Below are positions 11,292-23,165 of a stretch of DNA of 64,000 nucleotides, piece after piece. The first letter of the stretch is position 1. The number at the start of each line of letters is the position of its first letter. This DNA is from Didymella arachidicola (taxonomy: Eukaryota; Ascomycota; Dothideomycetes; Pleosporales; Didymellaceae), in NCBI GenBank assembly GCA_016630955.3, contig CM049996.1, positions 868,001-932,000 on the forward strand, given 5' to 3'. Under the pieces are notes generated by a model. The model was not told the DNA's origin and did not search any database. It saw only the letters and a list, made by a program, of their open reading frames with translations. The position numbers were made by a program, and so were the translations under genes.

Positions 11292-13194
11292 ATGGCGGTA
11301 GAGCCGCCGAGCGAGAAACGAGTGTACGAGCTCATCAGCACCGTTGGGACGAACATAGAGAGACTGCGACAAGGGATCAACGCGCTCCGGCAGCTGCACG
11401 ATCGTTGGACCGGCTGCAACGAGACAGCTATCAACCTCATAGCACAACTCACATCTCTGCGCGCGAACCTGGACAATATGCAGGATTGGCTCAACTATGC
11501 GATCAACGATCTGCACCCGCAGCTCCTTTCGGACCTGGAACTTTTGATGGCATCGTGCGCATTACTCGTACGACACGTAGACCAGTTAATCGCAAGTCTT
11601 CGACAGCCGGACCCAGATGCAAAGGATTGCGCTGTCAAGTTGAAGTACGTTGTTGGCGGTCGGTCAATGGAACGTCTTCGGGATGTTGCTGAGCGACAAT
11701 CAGAATCTGTGCGCATACTGCTGGCAGCATGCAAATGGTAGGCTGTTTCAAGAACCATTAAAGGGAAGATCTGACCGTCTCAGTCACACCACTGCGCAGC
11801 GCAAGATTCTTCTGCACAAAAGTCGACAAATTAGGAAGGAGGATGATCTTTCCATGAAAGTCCTAGCGCGAACATCCAGATGGAATGGCGGGTCCATGAC
11901 GGTCCTCACAGGTGTGTCGAGAGGGATCCAGGGCCTAAGATTATCCTACCACAGGAAGTTCAAGCGAAAAGAAGTTTTCGACGAGCTGACTGAGAAAGAC
12001 TATGACAATGCGGCAGCCGCCATCAGATCCGAGGCCATCGATCGCTCGTTACAGGAAGACAGCATGATGCTTCGACGAGAGACCAAACTGATGCTGATGG
12101 GTCAAGACAATAGCGGAAAGGATCTTGTCATGCATCAGATCAAGGTCCTGTATGCGGAAGGTTATTATTCATCAGAGGATCGCATGAAGTTTCGAGATGC
12201 TGTGCGCTCAACACTGCGGCTGCTCATCCACGCCATCATCGATCTGCTGAAAGACACCGGCATCAATCTACCTGCGGCGTTGAACCACGACTTTGCTGTC
12301 TTGCTGGATGAGGTGGACACGGTCGACATGCATCTCATCACGATTGAGGCAGCGGCAGCGGTGCGCAATCTGTGGGTGAGCGTGGAGTTCTCGTCAATGT
12401 ATCTCAAGAACTTCGAGATCGATTTCCCACAATATGCACCCTACTTCGCTCAAGAGGTCCAGAGGATAGCTTCGGAGGACTACGTGCCCACCGAAGCAGA
12501 TATCATCCGGCTGAATCAGTCGATTGGAGGCATCAAGGAGCTGCGCTTCAGTTGGGACGAATTAGACGTACACCTGTTCAACATCAACGGCTACGTTCCA
12601 GATCAGTTCCGTAAGCGCTGGTTCCACCAATTCGACGGCGCGACATCACTGGTCTACACGGTCGATGTTTCTCTGTACGACCGTCCCTTTTATGGCCAAA
12701 CAACAAAGTCCCAGCTCCTAGATGACTTCGCCAGCTTCGAATCCTGGGCCATGTCGCCGAACTTTGCAGACTCCGCCGTCATCCTACTGCTCAACAACTT
12801 CACCCGCTTCCGCGACAAACTGCGCTACTCGCCTCTCGAAACCTTCTTCCCGGACTACGTACCCAGCCCGACAGACCCCGACAGTTCAGCACGCCAGTAC
12901 ATCCTCAAGCAGTTCAAGGACGTCAATCGCAATCGTCTATCTATCTATTCGTTCTGGGTCGATCTCGATATGAGCGACAATCAGCACTTGTATGCCGCGC
13001 TGAAGAAGACATTGCAGCACATACAGCAGCGAAAGGCAAGAAATGAGGTGTTTCAGGAGCACGAGACGAGCACGAAATCCGGGCATGGGCTCACGAGGAA
13101 GCTGACAAGTAGTCGGTTGAACCTGAAATCGAGGAATGGGTCCAGGCTTGATGGCTTTCTATCAAACAAGTCGATAGACAGTGCTTTCTCGTGA
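11292..13194 (+). CDS. G-alpha-like protein with degenerate nucleotide-binding motifs
   Basis: Exons 11292-11737 and 11784-13194 (46-bp intron with a CTGAC branch site) give 618 residues. The N-terminal ~150 residues are helical with leucine heptads and recall the N-terminal domains of fungal G-alpha-like and STAND proteins. From about residue 245 the fold follows heterotrimeric G-alpha. The P-loop reads GQDNSGKD (about 254-261) in place of GxGESGKS, so the Mg-binding Ser is Asp. The switch I stretch IIRLNQSIGGI lacks the catalytic Arg and the Thr. The DVGGQ switch II site reads NINGYVPDQ, losing Asp and Gln. NKxD is replaced by NNFTRF and TCAT is unrecognisable. The helical insertion is present. 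I infer a pseudo-GTPase that no longer cycles nucleotide, perhaps a decoy or scaffold. The gene looks intact, so the changes are not recent decay. Confidence 0.85.
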
Positions 13195-13431
13195 CGGGTT
13201 GGATATAGGACTGTAGTGCAGAAGTTCGGGGGGTTGCATTTGCCTGTTGCTCGGCGTTCGGGATGCATGATACCATATTGGGTAGCGCTTGGTCGCATGT
13301 TTGCAGCTGCTGGGCTGGGGATGATATACATGATGGAGCCCGTCTTAGACACGACTGCGGTAGTTCAGTAATACTAATGCAAGCTTCTGGAAGCTGTTCA
13401 AGTCTATAGTTGGTGTTATACTATATTGGTG

Positions 13432-14255
13432 TCATGAAGGGTTATATGTGTAGTATCTTCGTCCATATGGATCCGTGGCGATTCCAGTTGGGAAATATTC
13501 GCTTGTATGATGTCGCCACAAAGTTGCAGGTGAGACACTGCTTGATCCAGTCATCTGTTGATGCACCGAGGCCGCGTGGAAGTTCTCGTATGCAGGCGAT
13601 AGCCAGGGTGACGTGTGTAACGAGTAGATCATTGGACACGTGGAGTCTGATGCCGGGTACGCTGTATGTGTACCCGATTGTATTGTGTTCCAGACTGAAT
13701 AGCTTGTGGTAGCTGGTGTGTCTGTACTGCAGACTGCTGGTTGCCGATATGCAACAGGCTGGTGAAAGGTATATGCGAGTGGCGGCTCGTTGGACGGTAT
13801 GATAGGTGCACTCCACATCTGGTTGACTATCGTCGTGTGATCAAATCGTGGCGATTCAAAATTGCCTGATACAGTGGCAGTGTGAGGGGAAGAGCTTGTT
13901 ACTGAGCGCTCATATCCAATCGATCCTGAACATGAGCGATCTTCATATGGACTTGTCGATCTTGTATTCATTTCTGATTTGTTTGGGTCATCCTCATCAT
14001 CATCTAGCAGTTGCTGGAGCTGCTGGAGCTTGCGTTTGCGCTTCTCTCCTGCACGAGACACGTCAGTACCGCTCAAAGCGTGATCTCGTCGTTTGCCGGT
14101 GTAGACTTACGGTAATTACGTGATGCTATCCGGTTTTGCTGCTTGCGCACCTCACTGTTAACTTTTCGCGGCTTCATTGCTGGTAGCTCAGCCCCTGCTG
14201 ATTGCGTTCTTGGCCTTGAGAGTGCTTCTGGGTGGAGTCTACTGGGAGCGTTCAT
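13432..14255 (-). CDS. small bZIP-type transcription factor
   Basis: Exons 14255-14111 and 14048-13432 (62-bp intron, GTAAGT...GTGCAG) give 253 residues. The intron falls inside the basic region, which reads QQNRIASRNYR / EKRKRKLQQLQQLL after splicing (residues about 39-63). The N-x7-R spacing of a bZIP basic region is kept. The zipper is very short: leucines stop after about one and a half heptads and an acidic DDDEDD run follows. The rest is Ser/Thr/Tyr-rich and looks disordered, with a tyrosine-rich end (YGRRYYTYNPS). The role is presumably DNA binding in the nucleus; targets are unknown. The start is the first in-frame ATG; a GTG at 14312 is less likely. The gene converges on the G-alpha-like gene, with 237 bp between stops. 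Confidence 0.8.
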
Positions 14256-16854
14256 GATATGAAGATAGGCCTGGCTGTACCTGTGCTTCGTCTTGACTGA
14301 CGAGGAAAGCACAATACTTTTCGCGATCTGTACATGGTAGCAACATGCGGTTCTCCAAGGTTGTATAGCAAGGTGACGGCCTCCAGCCTGAAGCCGAGAA
14401 ACCCAGCGCTAGCCGCAAGGAGCATGCAGGATCGTGAAAGCGCCGCTGATTAATGACGACAAGAATAGCATTTAGAATTGACAAGAATGACGGAGGTAAG
14501 CGAAGTACGCAACGTCCTTCCGCCTCAGAGCTTGCGCTGCATCGTGCAGCAGCAGCGTGCATGAGCCGCCATGTCGTGGATTTGTCCAGCTGCTGGTGCT
14601 ACCCTGGTGAAAGTTTCGAGATCTTGAGACAGTGAGCCCTAATCGGGCATGTGCTCATGAAGCACAAATCTACAATCTGTCAAGATCGTATGATTGCAGC
14701 AACTAAGAAATTTGACGTTTATTGCAAAGGCTTCCTTGGTCGCTGAGTGCGTTGTGCACCTGACGACCTAAGTTTCGAGGATGTACCATGGAGAAAGTCG
14801 CAGCGAGGCTCTTACGCCGCCCATCAACGGGCACGCCGCAAAACGTGGCAACTGCACGAATTTGATGAATGGTGGGACACGAGGTAGGGAACACAAAGCG
14901 ACTTGCCGATGTGGTGTTTTGTCGGTGGCCGTCCAGCGCTGGAGCGCGCCTTCCCGCTGCAACGCTCTGGTGGGTCTAGCGTCATGATGACTGATCCACA
15001 TTACGACCAAGATCTCACTCCGCTCTTTCGTCACTGGCAAAGTCATCGAACTTCGACTGCTTACAGTCATCGTTCCCATTCCAAATACGCGTCCACACTG
15101 CCCTGTCATGAATCAGCAAAGCTGTGTCTCCGACGTCACATGGCATGATAGCAGCGAGCCGTGCGAACACGGACCGCCATCTTGCACGTAACTGTGTTCC
15201 AAGGTTGGACATCGATCGAGGGGATCGACTTGATTACTATTCTAAGGCCACGGAATTTGATATATCGCATTCTCCATATATCAAACAATCCAGGCAAGCG
15301 ATTTGGTACGCTTCAGATGCTGCCTGATCGCTCAGCAAAGCTCATCGCGTGATAAGATCATCTGAAGTAATTCCAGTCGATCGTAGAGCGACCTGCCTAA
15401 TGATGTTTTCGAGCTCAATATCTCCATTATTTTGGACTGCTGCAGGTGCGCCTTCAAGTCTTTCTACCTGGATGCTTGCCCCAAGTCCCCTCCTGCCAAG
15501 CAATATCTCGTTTGCAACACGTGCTTGAGGTGAGTACGTTTATCTATGCACTCATTTGCCTGATCTTGCCGCTCACAGGGCCTCCTACATTTTCTGGACG
15601 ATAAAGAGGGACTGCCACAGAGAGTTTCGTAGGTCTCCCTTACAGATCGCCGCCTTCTTAAAGAGCTTGATTGCAAGATTCGAATAGGCAAATGCAAATA
15701 GAGATCGTGGGTCTCCATCGCATGAGGCTACTGCTTATTTTCCGTATGAATTCATGGGCTTCTCCCCTCCTCCTCTTTCCCTCCCTTCTCCCTTCAAGTA
15801 GCCCCCTTGGCTTGCTGTTAAGGCCTGCAACAGATGGACCAGATTATAGCCTCTCATTCAAGCTTTCGATCAGTCGACTGAGAATATAGGAGGTGGGATA
15901 CATAAGAATGAACATTGACGTTCATTTGGAAATCTAAGAGTTTGCTCTAGCATGAGTTTGATTATTAGCCCACGGTAATCACCCAAACCGCTGATGACAC
16001 ACTTCGCGACAACGCTCGAGAAAAGCACGTTCCTGCAGTCAGTCTTGAACATAGACTAAGTGATGGCAAATTTAGCTGCTTTGAAGAAGTCTTGCATACT
16101 GACAAGGTTATGGATCAATATAGGGACGTAGGTCCCGAGGAAGAGCGGAGCACTCTTCAATCGCGTAAAATAGACATGCTTCGCAACATCGACTCAGCTG
16201 CGAAGCTGCCTCTGCCGAGATGGCTATCGGCGGAGACGTCATAAAGTTCAAGCATAAGCTCAAGATGAGTCTGAAAGACTACCGCGTCCGCTTCTGTCTG
16301 CCTGAGCTCGAGCTCGATCCCACTTGGACGAGGGCATGCAGGGAGGAAAACCTGGACGTTGACGGGGTGAACAGCGCTGTTCTAATCGAGCCATAATCGA
16401 TGCACTCGGTCCCAGGACTGGACGCATCGCTCCTTCCCTTTGGATATTCGAGCGTTCCTCCCATGAGCCTTCCTAGCCACAAACACTAAATGAACACAGA
16501 GGCTCACTCCACATATATTGTAGCAGCCCCTCACTCTCTGCTTCTCGAATACCACAGCATAGCTGGGTATCTGCCCCAAGGAGAGCATTGTCGACGTAGC
16601 CATTGTGCACCCCCTTCAGTCTAAGTTTGAAACCTGACATAGTCTTTCCATAACCCTTGGTGGTTATTCAAGGAGGTGCGGAAATCTTATCGGAGTACAC
16701 ATCCGCGCAGGCGAGGTGTGGATCTGGTGCTCATGCATGCAGGGATGCTCACCTAGCAAGGATGTAAGGCATAGATTCCAATCGCTATCTCTTTCGCGTA
16801 TATCCAAGCCTGCTCTTACGAGATATTTGTTGTATGGTGCACAGCACACTTTCT
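14256..16854. other. intergenic region, no supported gene
   Basis: This 2.6-kb stretch has only short frames (the longest, about 110 codons near 14768-15109, is minus strand and featureless). Codon choice and residue mix look random. The segment before 14400 is upstream of the bZIP start. No repeat or RNA gene is evident. Confidence 0.5.
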
Positions 16855-17817
16855 TCAATGCCTCTCAGGCATTTGATGCTGCCTCTTCGCATAGCCAACT
16901 TCATCAAGCACGTTCTGTAGCCTGCCCTCCTCCCGGACAACGTCCCTCACAACCTCGCTCACATTGCCCTCGAGTACGACCTTACAGCCCCTCGGCAGCC
17001 AGCGCAAGATGTGAAAAGCATTCGCATACACGCTGGTCGCGTGTGTCATGCGCCCGTCGTCCGGCAAGCTTGCCTGCATGATGATCTTGAACGTCTTCAG
17101 GCCCCAGCAGTATCGCAGTCCGAGGCGTACCAGGTCTGCGAACCCATCAAGGATATCGTGGTGTGAGGGTATTGTGAGGACGACGTGTTTAATAAGGCTG
17201 CGCGAGCGCTGGTGCAGTGTGGAGAGTGTGTGTATACCGCTGCTCAGAGAGAGGGTGAAGATGTTATTGCTATACAACACACTCCGCGCTTCTTTATATA
17301 TCTGCTGGTTCAGGCGCAGGATTACAGGGACGACGGGGTCTAGGGGAGAAGGACTGTCGGGCGGTGGACTGGGGACGCGCAGATGTCGAGCTGGGGCGAT
17401 GGGGAAGTCTGCTGATGAGACAGCGCATGTGCTGTCGCGTAAGGGCTCTTCGTCTTTGTCGGTGCGGTCGGCGTGTAGTAGGAGCGGTTCAGAGCGGTGC
17501 AGTGCCATGTGATAGATATGGATGCGTAGCTCGGCGGGTAGCTGCATAAAGGGGAAGATGTCCTTGGGTGCAAGAGACATGCAGTCTGTGAACGACCAGG
17601 TCTGCGACTCCGTCAACGAGCTCGGCTCTGGGGTCGCGAGACCGTTGCGAATGGTGGTCGAACGCCCTGCGTTTGTCGCGCCATTGCGGCCTGCGCTGGC
17701 TTCTCTCTTCTCCCGCAATCTCTTAGACGCGCGTGCTGGCTCTGTGTGTTCTTGTTGCTCAGCTGTACTGCGACGTACGCGCTTTCCCAGCGCCTTTCCA
17801 GTGGAGTTCCGAGCCAT
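16855..17817 (-). CDS. 2EXR/F-box-like domain protein
   Basis: Single exon, 320 residues. The same frame stays open upstream to 18198, but that part reads as random sequence, so I place the start at the ATG at 17817 (MARNSTGKAL). Residues 1-60 are basic and disordered. A 2EXR-type motif begins at about residue 90 (FMQLPAELRIHIYHMAL) and is followed by LRLNQQIYKEARSVLYSNNIFTL, the classic second half of this fungal domain. The rest is helical. The 2EXR family is greatly expanded in Pezizomycotina and has no settled biochemical role; similarity to F-boxes has been noted. No partner is suggested by neighbours. Confidence 0.85.
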   Translation of the reverse strand: MARNSTGKALGKRVRRSTAEQQEHTEPARASKRLREKREASAGRNGATNAGRSTTIRNGLATPEPSSLTESQTWSFTDCMSLAPKDIFPFMQLPAELRIHIYHMALHRSEPLLLHADRTDKDEEPLRDSTCAVSSADFPIAPARHLRVPSPPPDSPSPLDPVVPVILRLNQQIYKEARSVLYSNNIFTLSLSSGIHTLSTLHQRSRSLIKHVVLTIPSHHDILDGFADLVRLGLRYCWGLKTFKIIMQASLPDDGRMTHATSVYANAFHILRWLPRGCKVVLEGNVSEVVRDVVREEGRLQNVLDEVGYAKRQHQMPERH

Positions 17818-18559
17818 AGTCAATGGGGCCAAGGCGGTAATCGTGCCGAATCCTTCCTTATGTATGCAATGTACCAAGGTATGTATCCGTGCGGCGTCGG
17901 CGCTTCGCACTGCTCGGTCGATGACGACAAAGTTAATGCAAGCCAAAATGCGCCCTGGGGATCTCAACACGCAATAAACGTGTCCAATGTGACTACGTAT
18001 TAAAACACTATCGTACAAACAATGCAGCCGTGAAGTAGATGTGACCCGGGGAAGATTGCAAACGGGAGCCAGGCAAGGCTCCTGCGGGGTGATGGAGGCT
18101 ACAGAGGTTCGCAGCACGGAAAGACCCACCCGGGCGCCGTCCAGACCCACAGAGCGGCGATCCGTATCACGTGTTTTCTTTTTTGAGTCGAAGTCCATGT
18201 TAACCTTAAGAGAACTTCGAAGGGTTTCCTCAACTTTGTATTACCAGCAGTTGCCACACAGATGCTACGACAATTCATTACCGAACACAAGGTCGAGTTT
18301 CAGACTAACTAGCTACCGCCTGTGACCACGAGCCCATAATAGCACCACCAATGCTGATGCAGTAAGAAGGTTGCAACGGAAATCATATAGCGTCTACGAA
18401 ACCACCCATCCTGCCCGATTAATGAATTAGGAGAAGCTTTTAGGTATCTCCACTGCCTTGCAGCAGCCCCGAACGAAATACAATCAGATATAGGGCATCG
18501 CTCCAGTTCAAATATCAATGAGAAAGCGCATTCCACTTGAGCCATCTTCACCACAGCAT
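17818..18559. other. intergenic, no supported gene
   Basis: This 742-bp stretch holds the upstream region of the 2EXR gene and the 3' region of the epsin gene. Only short frames are seen, including the upstream open extension of the 2EXR frame, which lacks protein-like composition. Confidence 0.5.
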
Positions 18560-20458
18560 TTACAGGTCTATTAAGTTGTTGCCTCCCTGGGACCTTTGCT
18601 GCTGCTGCTGCGGGGCGCCAAATGGATTCGCACTCTGGCCGCCGTAGGGGTTGCCGCCAAAATTGCCTGCGGGTCCAGTCTGTGCTGGCATCATGCGGTT
18701 CTGCTGAGGCATACCGGTGAATTGGGAGTTAAGGAAGGGGTTGTTGCCAGTCGCGTTTGCGTTGATGCGGTTCAGACCTGCACCGGCCGAGTTGACAAAG
18801 GTACCGGGTGCTGTATGCTGGGCTGGCAGGCGAAGATTTCCAACGTTTCCAAATGTATCCTGGCCTTCTCCTGCTGCAAGAAGAGTGTTGAGCCTTGCGG
18901 TGTGAGGATCCATCTCTTTCTGAGGCTGCTGCTGTTGCTGCGGCTGAGGCGCCGAGAACGACACTGGTGGGTTAAAAGATGTGTTGTTGAACTGTGTCTG
19001 TGTCTTCTGCTCCTGCAGAGTGTTGAGCGAGGGGACGCGCGCTGCTTGTGTTGCTGTCTGAGGACGGTTGAAACCTTGAGCGAATGGGTTGTTGGATCCA
19101 GTGGGCTGCGGCATTAGAGCCTCCTGTTGGTTGTTGCTTGCCCACGGGTTATGGTTACCAGGCTGGAGGGTGTTTTGCTCTTGGATAGGCTGCTGCTGCT
19201 GTTGCTGCTGGCCCATACCGTTGCCAAACTGGCTGTAGGGGTTGCTCATATTGAACGAAGTCTGTTGTGGCTGCATAAATTGCGCCTGTTGCTGGCTGAA
19301 CTGATCAAATCCAGTATGCTGAGGCTGCTGCTGAAATCCCTGACCATAGCCGCCATAACCATTTTGGAATCCCGTCTGCTGCGGCTGCATGCCAGTAGGC
19401 TGTGAGTATGCGTTGTTGAGGAAACCGGTATTCTGAGGCTGCTGTTGAGGCTGCTGCTGGTCCATCAAGTTGCCAAACCAATCGACCTGGCCCTGCTGCT
19501 GATAGCCCTGGTTGTTGCCGGTTGGCTGGTATGCATTCGCCTGGGGCTGCGCGGGGGCATCACCGAAGAGCAAGTCGGCGTTGGTCTGTTCCAGCTCTCG
19601 CCGGCGTAATTCCTCCTCTTCCTTGCTAAGCTTGATTGCCTTCGCAAGATCATCGTCGTCTTCAGGGGCGGCATTTCTTTCCCTGCGCTTCTTCTCTTCC
19701 TCGGCCTCGTTCTTACTCGCTTCGAGAGCGAGCTTGAACTCAAGGTCCTCGTCCTCGCGGCGCGGTCGCGCATTTCCACCCTCTCGTCGCGGCCTGTGGG
19801 ACCCCTCGCCGTGTCCTGCAGCGTGGTTTCCAGGGTATTCCTCGATGCCAGTGACGCGCGACTTCCACGACTTTCGGTCGGCTCGCTCGGCGCGCAATCG
19901 TTCTTCGTCCATTATCAGGGAGGTAAGCTCCTTCGCGGCCATTCGCACTGGTCATTGTCAGCTCAGCCCGCGCCCTCCGTTAGGCGCAACCTACCATTCT
20001 GGCCAACATCGCGACCGTCCTCGTCGGTGTACTGGAACTCTCGCAATGTCTTGATGATGTAGATGTTCTTGCGCGCCCATGTTACAACCAGCTCGGAGCC
20101 CTCGTGCAGACAGTAGTCGAGGACTTTGAGAGACTTCAAAACATGGCGCCAGTTCTTGCCCTTGTCGTTCAGTCGCTTGTCTAGCATGTCCATGACCTGG
20201 TAGAAATCTGTCGAGCTGCACAGCTGTTAGCACAACTTCCGCAGCCAGCCAGGTGCTCCTACTTGTTGAAGGTGATCTGAGCGATCTCGGCCATATCTGA
20301 GCCCACCGGACCCCACGGGTCATTGCTGGTGGCATTGCGGACCTTGACCTCGACCGCCGAGTACCCCTTCGTGACTGTGACAGCTGTCAGACCCTGCTGC
20401 GGGCGCAATGCGGATGTCGCAGCTTACCATTCTTGACACTTCTTACGACCTTGCTCAT
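18560..20458 (-). CDS. epsin, clathrin adaptor with ENTH domain
   Basis: Exons 20458-20428, 20374-20263, 20215-19995 and 19947-18560 give 583 residues. The ENTH domain occupies about residues 1-145 (MSKVVRSVKN..., NDPWGPVGSDMAEIAQITF, KNWRHVLKSLKVLDYCLHEG) and binds PtdIns(4,5)P2. Two ubiquitin-interacting motifs follow: LEFKLALEAS (about 188-205) and DLAKAIKLSKEE (about 218-236). The C-terminal half is Gln/Asn/Pro-rich with several NPF motifs for EH-domain proteins, and ends in a clathrin box (NNLIDL). This is the Ent1/Ent2 endocytic adaptor, acting at clathrin-coated pits on ubiquitinated cargo. Three short introns lie in the ENTH part, all in frame. Intact and typical; orthology to Ent1 versus Ent2 is not meaningful outside yeasts. 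Confidence 0.95.
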
Positions 20459-21621
20459 GTTGGCTGTATTGTGGAGACTTCAGAGTACGAGACCTAAAGT
20501 GTATGCGACGGAAGGATTGATGCTCGTGGCTGACGGGTGCACGAGGTGGAAGAGACGTCGGTGCGTTCGATGTGGGAAGCTCTAGCGTTGGGTATGATGC
20601 AAGACCACGATTCTGACTTGGCAGATGAGCCAATGAAGGTGCCGGGGCAGATGAGCAGCACGGCCGTGGCTGTGCAGTGAAAGTGGACAATAGTGCGAGT
20701 GACACAAGGCTGTTGCAGAAGCAGCGGGGTGGCAAGCTGGCTCGAGGCAAGGATACAGACGCAGGACATATGCCGGTGCTTCGTCATGCGAGGCTGGGGA
20801 AGCTCGGCGTGCAGGGAAAGCCGACCTAAGCGGCGCCCAATGCAGGACCATCTCAGGCACCATGTGGAATTGAATTCACTTTAAAACATCAACGTGCACA
20901 ATCGCAGCGGAGTGTCAATGCACTTGACTGTGACAGGAAGATCCTTTGGTTTTGTGCTTTGACTCTGGCAGGGTCACCATTGTGCACCGTTGATCGCCAT
21001 CGTCAAATGAGCCTCCATTACGGTACACATTCGAAGCCACACCTCGTTCAAAGAATACGAAAGAGCATTACTGGCAAAGTCAGCGATATAGTTATCAAGT
21101 GGATTTGCAAACAAGCAGAGGACACAGTGATAAGATTTTGAACGATGAATTATTTTGCTACTTGCGCAGAGTGTTTAGTCTATGGGGCGGATTTACATCC
21201 TTCATTAAGTACCTGTCTAAGTGAAAGTGTGCCTGTGTGCATAGGGAACAACCAAGATGGAAGCTAAAGACGCCCTTGCCAGTCTAGTAAGGCACGCCTG
21301 GACTCCGCCTACCCGCCACGGGACCACTCGTTGAGAGCAATTTTACCATGCTCCTTCACCCAGATCCCACCGAGATGGAAAGAAACTGCAACAATCGACG
21401 GCTAAATTGAGAGTACAAAAGAGACCTTTGCGGTGCAGGTAACTCGGCAAAGCACCGCCAGACCCATGAAAATCGCCTTGCAGAAGGCCTGACCAAACAA
21501 GATACACGCCGCTGACAGAAAGGAATTTTTTTGAGAACACAGGGGTATAGGTCCTGCCAAAACACCAATGTAATGGAATCGAGACTCAGAGAGCTATTGG
21601 TACAAGAGAAGAGCGAACGAA
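20459..21621. other. intergenic region
   Basis: This 1.16-kb stretch holds the epsin promoter and the 3' region of the C2H2 gene. Frames at 20424-20863 (minus) overlap each other with no domain content. Nothing else is recognised. Confidence 0.5.
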
Positions 21622-23165
21622 CTATTGCACAGCGGGCGCCCACATCTCATTGCCCATCCTCTGCTGGTTGGGGTTGTAGTGGTCCGGCTCGGTGCTGTTA
21701 GGACGGCGGATGTTGTGATTCTGGTAGTACATGCTGTTCTGGGTGTTGCCGTATTGTGGCTCAGGGTATACGTATCCATTGTCGGCGGCTCCCGGCGAAG
21801 GGAGAGCTTGTTGGGAAGGTGACTGCCAGCCCATGTTGGCCATGTGAGGGCTGCCGTTGGCGCTGTTGGCGCCAGACTGATTGTGGTTGGCAGAAGCCGG
21901 GGGCTCAAGAATTGGCGGTGGGCCATATGCACTTGGGTGTGAAGTGATTGTAGGGCGCGAGTTGCTTACGCTGGAGGTGTACGACTGCGAGGTCAATGCT
22001 GGGGAAGCACGAGGACTCTGCTGAGGCATCTCGTTGCGCATATGAGGAGGAACGTTGACACCACCCATGTATGCGTAGTCAGAAACCTGGCGATGCATCG
22101 CAGGGACCACGCCGGCAGGCATGCCGTTGGCAGGAGATAGTGAAAGAGTGCGGTCGTTGGGAGAAGGTGTGTTCAAGGGAGACGCGGTTTCCGAGTAATC
22201 GCCGCCATCTGAACGGCCGGTCCTGCTAGGAGCGGCAGCACGAGACGCAAGAGCAGCAGCCGTTGCAGCAGCAGCTTCCTCAACAGTGCCAGTGTGGTGA
22301 TTTTGATGACGAGTCAAAGTGGTGCGACGCGTAAATGTCTTCTGGCAATCGGCGTAGGGGCACTTGTACGGGCGCTTACCGGAGTGGATGCGGCGATGGC
22401 GAGCCAGCGAGGAGGAATCACTGAAGGGCTAGCGCGTTGTCAATACTTCAATTCTAATGATGGAGTTGGTTGTACAGACCTTTCCACATCGCTCGCACAT
22501 GTGAGGCTTCTCGCCAGTGTGGACACGTTGGTGCACAGTCAGGGCGGAGCGCTGGATGAACTGCTTGCCACAGTTGGGGTAGTCGCACACGTGAGGACGG
22601 ATACCGCTGTGAATACGTTCTGTCGGAGTCAGTGCGTGCGTTGATTGAGGCCCAAGCTTCAAGGCTTACCATGACGTGCAAGGTCACTGCGTCGCGCGAA
22701 GCCTTTACCGCACGTCGAACACGCGAAGGCTTTCGGTGGGCCATTATCACCAGCAGCGCGACCACCATTGTGCTGAGACGGGTCCTGCATCTGCTGCGGC
22801 GGTTGCGCGTACGCGTGTTCTGGCGGCTGGGGAATGTAGTTATTGTTGTTCAACATGGGCATGGGAGCCTGCATCTGCGAAGGCGAGGGATAGCGCATGC
22901 CGTTCATGTGCTGTGCGGCCATTTGGGGGTATGCAGGCAACTGCTGCTGCGGCTGCTGTGACGAGTATCGCGATGAGTCGGACGGATGAGGTGACACGCC
23001 ACGCTCAGAACCGGTCTCCGACTTGATGTGGCCGCCGTTCATGTACGGCGCCGGAGCAAAGTGCTGCTGCTGCATATCGTGCTGCATTGCGCGTTGCATG
23101 CCGAAATAGTCTCCTGTACCTGCGTGGGCTGTTAATCGCGCGTTCAGAATCGTGTCCAGCTCCAT
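21622..23165 (-). CDS. four-finger C2H2 zinc-finger transcription factor
   Basis: Exons 23165-22670, 22619-22480 and 22428-21622 give 480 residues. The second intron starts with GTCTGT, a less common donor, but its removal precisely joins finger 3 (CERCGK / PFSDSSSLARHRRIH). Residues 1-140 are Gln/Pro/Met-rich. Fingers: FACSTCGKGFARRSDLARH (about 147-170), VCDYPNCGKQFIQRSALTVHQ (about 175-198), MCERCGK...RRIH (about 204-226) and YKCPYADCQKTFTRRTTLTRH (about 232-256), joined by TGEKP-like linkers (SGIRP, TGEKP, SGKRP). A Ser/Pro/Asn-rich tail follows. It should bind DNA in the nucleus. The finger set looks conserved among filamentous ascomycetes, but I cannot name the gene with confidence. Confidence 0.92.

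Noticed and set aside
17818..18198. N-terminal extension of the 2EXR protein by 127 codons
   Set aside because: Open by chance; composition is unlike coding sequence and a good ATG start with normal sequence lies at 17817.
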